Source: Erythrobacter insulae
GTDB taxonomy: Bacteria > Pseudomonadota > Alphaproteobacteria > Sphingomonadales > Sphingomonadaceae
DNA: 64,000 nt
Direction: 5' to 3'
NCBI RefSeq assembly: GCF_007004095.1
Contig: NZ_VHJK01000001.1
Span: 2,546,501 to 2,610,500 of the forward strand
Under the pieces are notes generated by a model that saw nothing but the letters and a program-made list of their open reading frames with translations, was not told the origin of the DNA and searched no databases. Positions 63,245-64,000 of this stretch are shown one piece after another. Numbering within the stretch: position 1 is the first letter of the stretch; every line of letters starts with the position of its first letter. The position numbers and the translations under genes were made by a program.

Positions 63245-64000
63245 GTGAAAAAGAACTACACCCCTGAAAATGAATTGCTTTTCCTTGCCCTCGGCGGATC
63301 GGGCGAGATTGGTATGAACGTCAATCTGTACGGCTGCGATGGAAAGTGGCTGATGGTTGATCTGGGCATGACCTTCTCCGGAAATGAATATCCGGGTGTC
63401 GATCTGGTTTTTGCCGACCTTGATTTTATCGAGGAGCGCACCCGCGATTTGCTGGGTATTGTTCTTACCCACGCGCACGAAGACCATATTGGCGCCGTGC
63501 CGTATTTTGCTGGCGAATTGGGCGTCCCGCTTTATGCAACGCCGTTTACTGCGGATCTGGTGGCGCGGAAGCTCGAAGAAGCGGGGCTGTTGGGCAAAGT
63601 TGAGCTCAACATCATCGAGGAAGACCATGGCCAGATCGATATCGGGCCGTTCTCGGTGACATACTTGCCGCTCGCGCACTCCATCGCCGAAGGAAACGCG
63701 CTGCTTATCGACACGCCTTACGGCAAGATTTTCCACACAGGCGACTGGAAACTGGATGAAGAGCCGATCATCGGTGAGCCAACCACCGAAGAGGAATTGC
63801 GCGCAATCGGCGATGAGGGTGTGCATGCGCTGGTGTGTGACAGCACCAACGTCTTCAATCCCAATCCTTCGGGGTCAGAGGGCGCGGTTCATCGTGCCCT
63901 GATGGACGAAGTGGCGACGCACGCTGGCAAACGTGTGCTGGTCACGACCTTTGCCAGCAATGTGGCCAGATTGCAGACGCTTGGCGAAGTCGCGCGTGAA
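63245..64000 (+). CDS. rnj: ribonuclease J, N-terminal part (cut by window end)
   Basis: The first 252 codons of an RNase J, a metallo-beta-lactamase/beta-CASP exo- and endoribonuclease acting in mRNA decay and rRNA maturation. Seen: FLALGGSGEIGMNVNLYG, the metal site LTHAHEDHIGAVPY, LPLAHSIAEGNALLIDTPYGKIFHTGDWKLDE, and LVCDSTNVFNPNPSGSEG, then the start of the beta-CASP domain. The start is GTG 63245. The frame is open at the last base. Confidence 0.95.
   Translation, partial: MKKNYTPENELLFLALGGSGEIGMNVNLYGCDGKWLMVDLGMTFSGNEYPGVDLVFADLDFIEERTRDLLGIVLTHAHEDHIGAVPYFAGELGVPLYATPFTADLVARKLEEAGLLGKVELNIIEEDHGQIDIGPFSVTYLPLAHSIAEGNALLIDTPYGKIFHTGDWKLDEEPIIGEPTTEEELRAIGDEGVHALVCDSTNVFNPNPSGSEGAVHRALMDEVATHAGKRVLVTTFASNVARLQTLGEVARE

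Noticed and set aside
1-64000. CRISPR array, tRNA or rRNA gene, insertion sequence or prophage
   Set aside because: I looked through the intergenic gaps and found no spaced repeats, cloverleaf ending in CCA, transposase, integrase or terminal inverted repeats.

Overview
The window looks like chromosome from an alphaproteobacterium of the order Sphingomonadales, most likely near Erythrobacter/Altererythrobacter. This is inferred from the type of XrtA (exosortase A) locus, the RNase E with an acidic insert in its S1 domain, the nuoN-birA-coaX-rnj gene order and moderately GC-rich codon use. No ribosomal or transfer RNA gene, CRISPR array, insertion sequence or prophage was seen. Genes are packed tightly, very often with 4-base start/stop overlaps.

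Layout. (1) 1-6467: housekeeping genes on the + strand: ispE (isoprenoids), an N-formylglutamate amidohydrolase, ilvD (branched-chain amino acids), a small lipoprotein, the NAD(P)HX repair enzyme and an RNA m5U methyltransferase. (2) 6472-24629: an XrtA exopolysaccharide/protein-sorting locus. A minus-strand group (acetyltransferase-like protein, acyl carrier protein, two alpha/beta hydrolases) diverges from a plus-strand group (acyl-CoA ligase, PLP decarboxylase). These are followed by a ten-gene run: export lipoprotein, chain-length regulator, tyrosine autokinase, outer-membrane protein, AAA ATPase, polysaccharide deacetylase, FemAB protein, glycosyltransferase, exosortase A and amidotransferase. 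(3) 24829-25752: a crotonase resembling the diffusible-signal synthase RpfF. (4) 25759-30114: zapE, a thioesterase and sdhB on the minus strand, then an SDR, a small membrane protein and a methyltransferase. (5) 30205-38869: rne, an amidase, PBP1A, prfB, a 41-residue ORF and an exported methyltransferase-like lipoprotein. (6) 38973-46129: a flavin oxidoreductase, amtB, a 2-hydroxyacid dehydrogenase, an SH3 protein, a thiolase and an aldehyde dehydrogenase. (7) 46277-61695: the complete 14-gene nuo operon for respiratory complex I. (8) 61692-64000: birA, coaX and the start of ribonuclease J, which runs off the window.

How they work together. The XrtA locus encodes envelope polysaccharide export and modification together with the membrane protease/transpeptidase that sorts PEP-CTERM proteins. 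The ACP, ligase, PLP decarboxylase and hydrolases beside it look like a small activation-and-transfer pathway of unknown product. The nuo operon encodes NADH:ubiquinone oxidoreductase; sdhB elsewhere in the window belongs to complex II.

The most unusual signal is in the nuo operon. Six very short predicted membrane proteins (30-69 residues) are inserted between nuoD, nuoE, nuoF and nuoG, each overlapping its neighbours. They have no assignable family and are the best candidates here for undescribed complex I accessory or assembly factors. Second are the RpfF-like enzyme beside the XrtA locus, an exosortase A that ends where an EpsI domain is often fused, and a 41-residue ORF wedged between prfB and a lipoprotein methyltransferase with 4-base overlaps on both sides.
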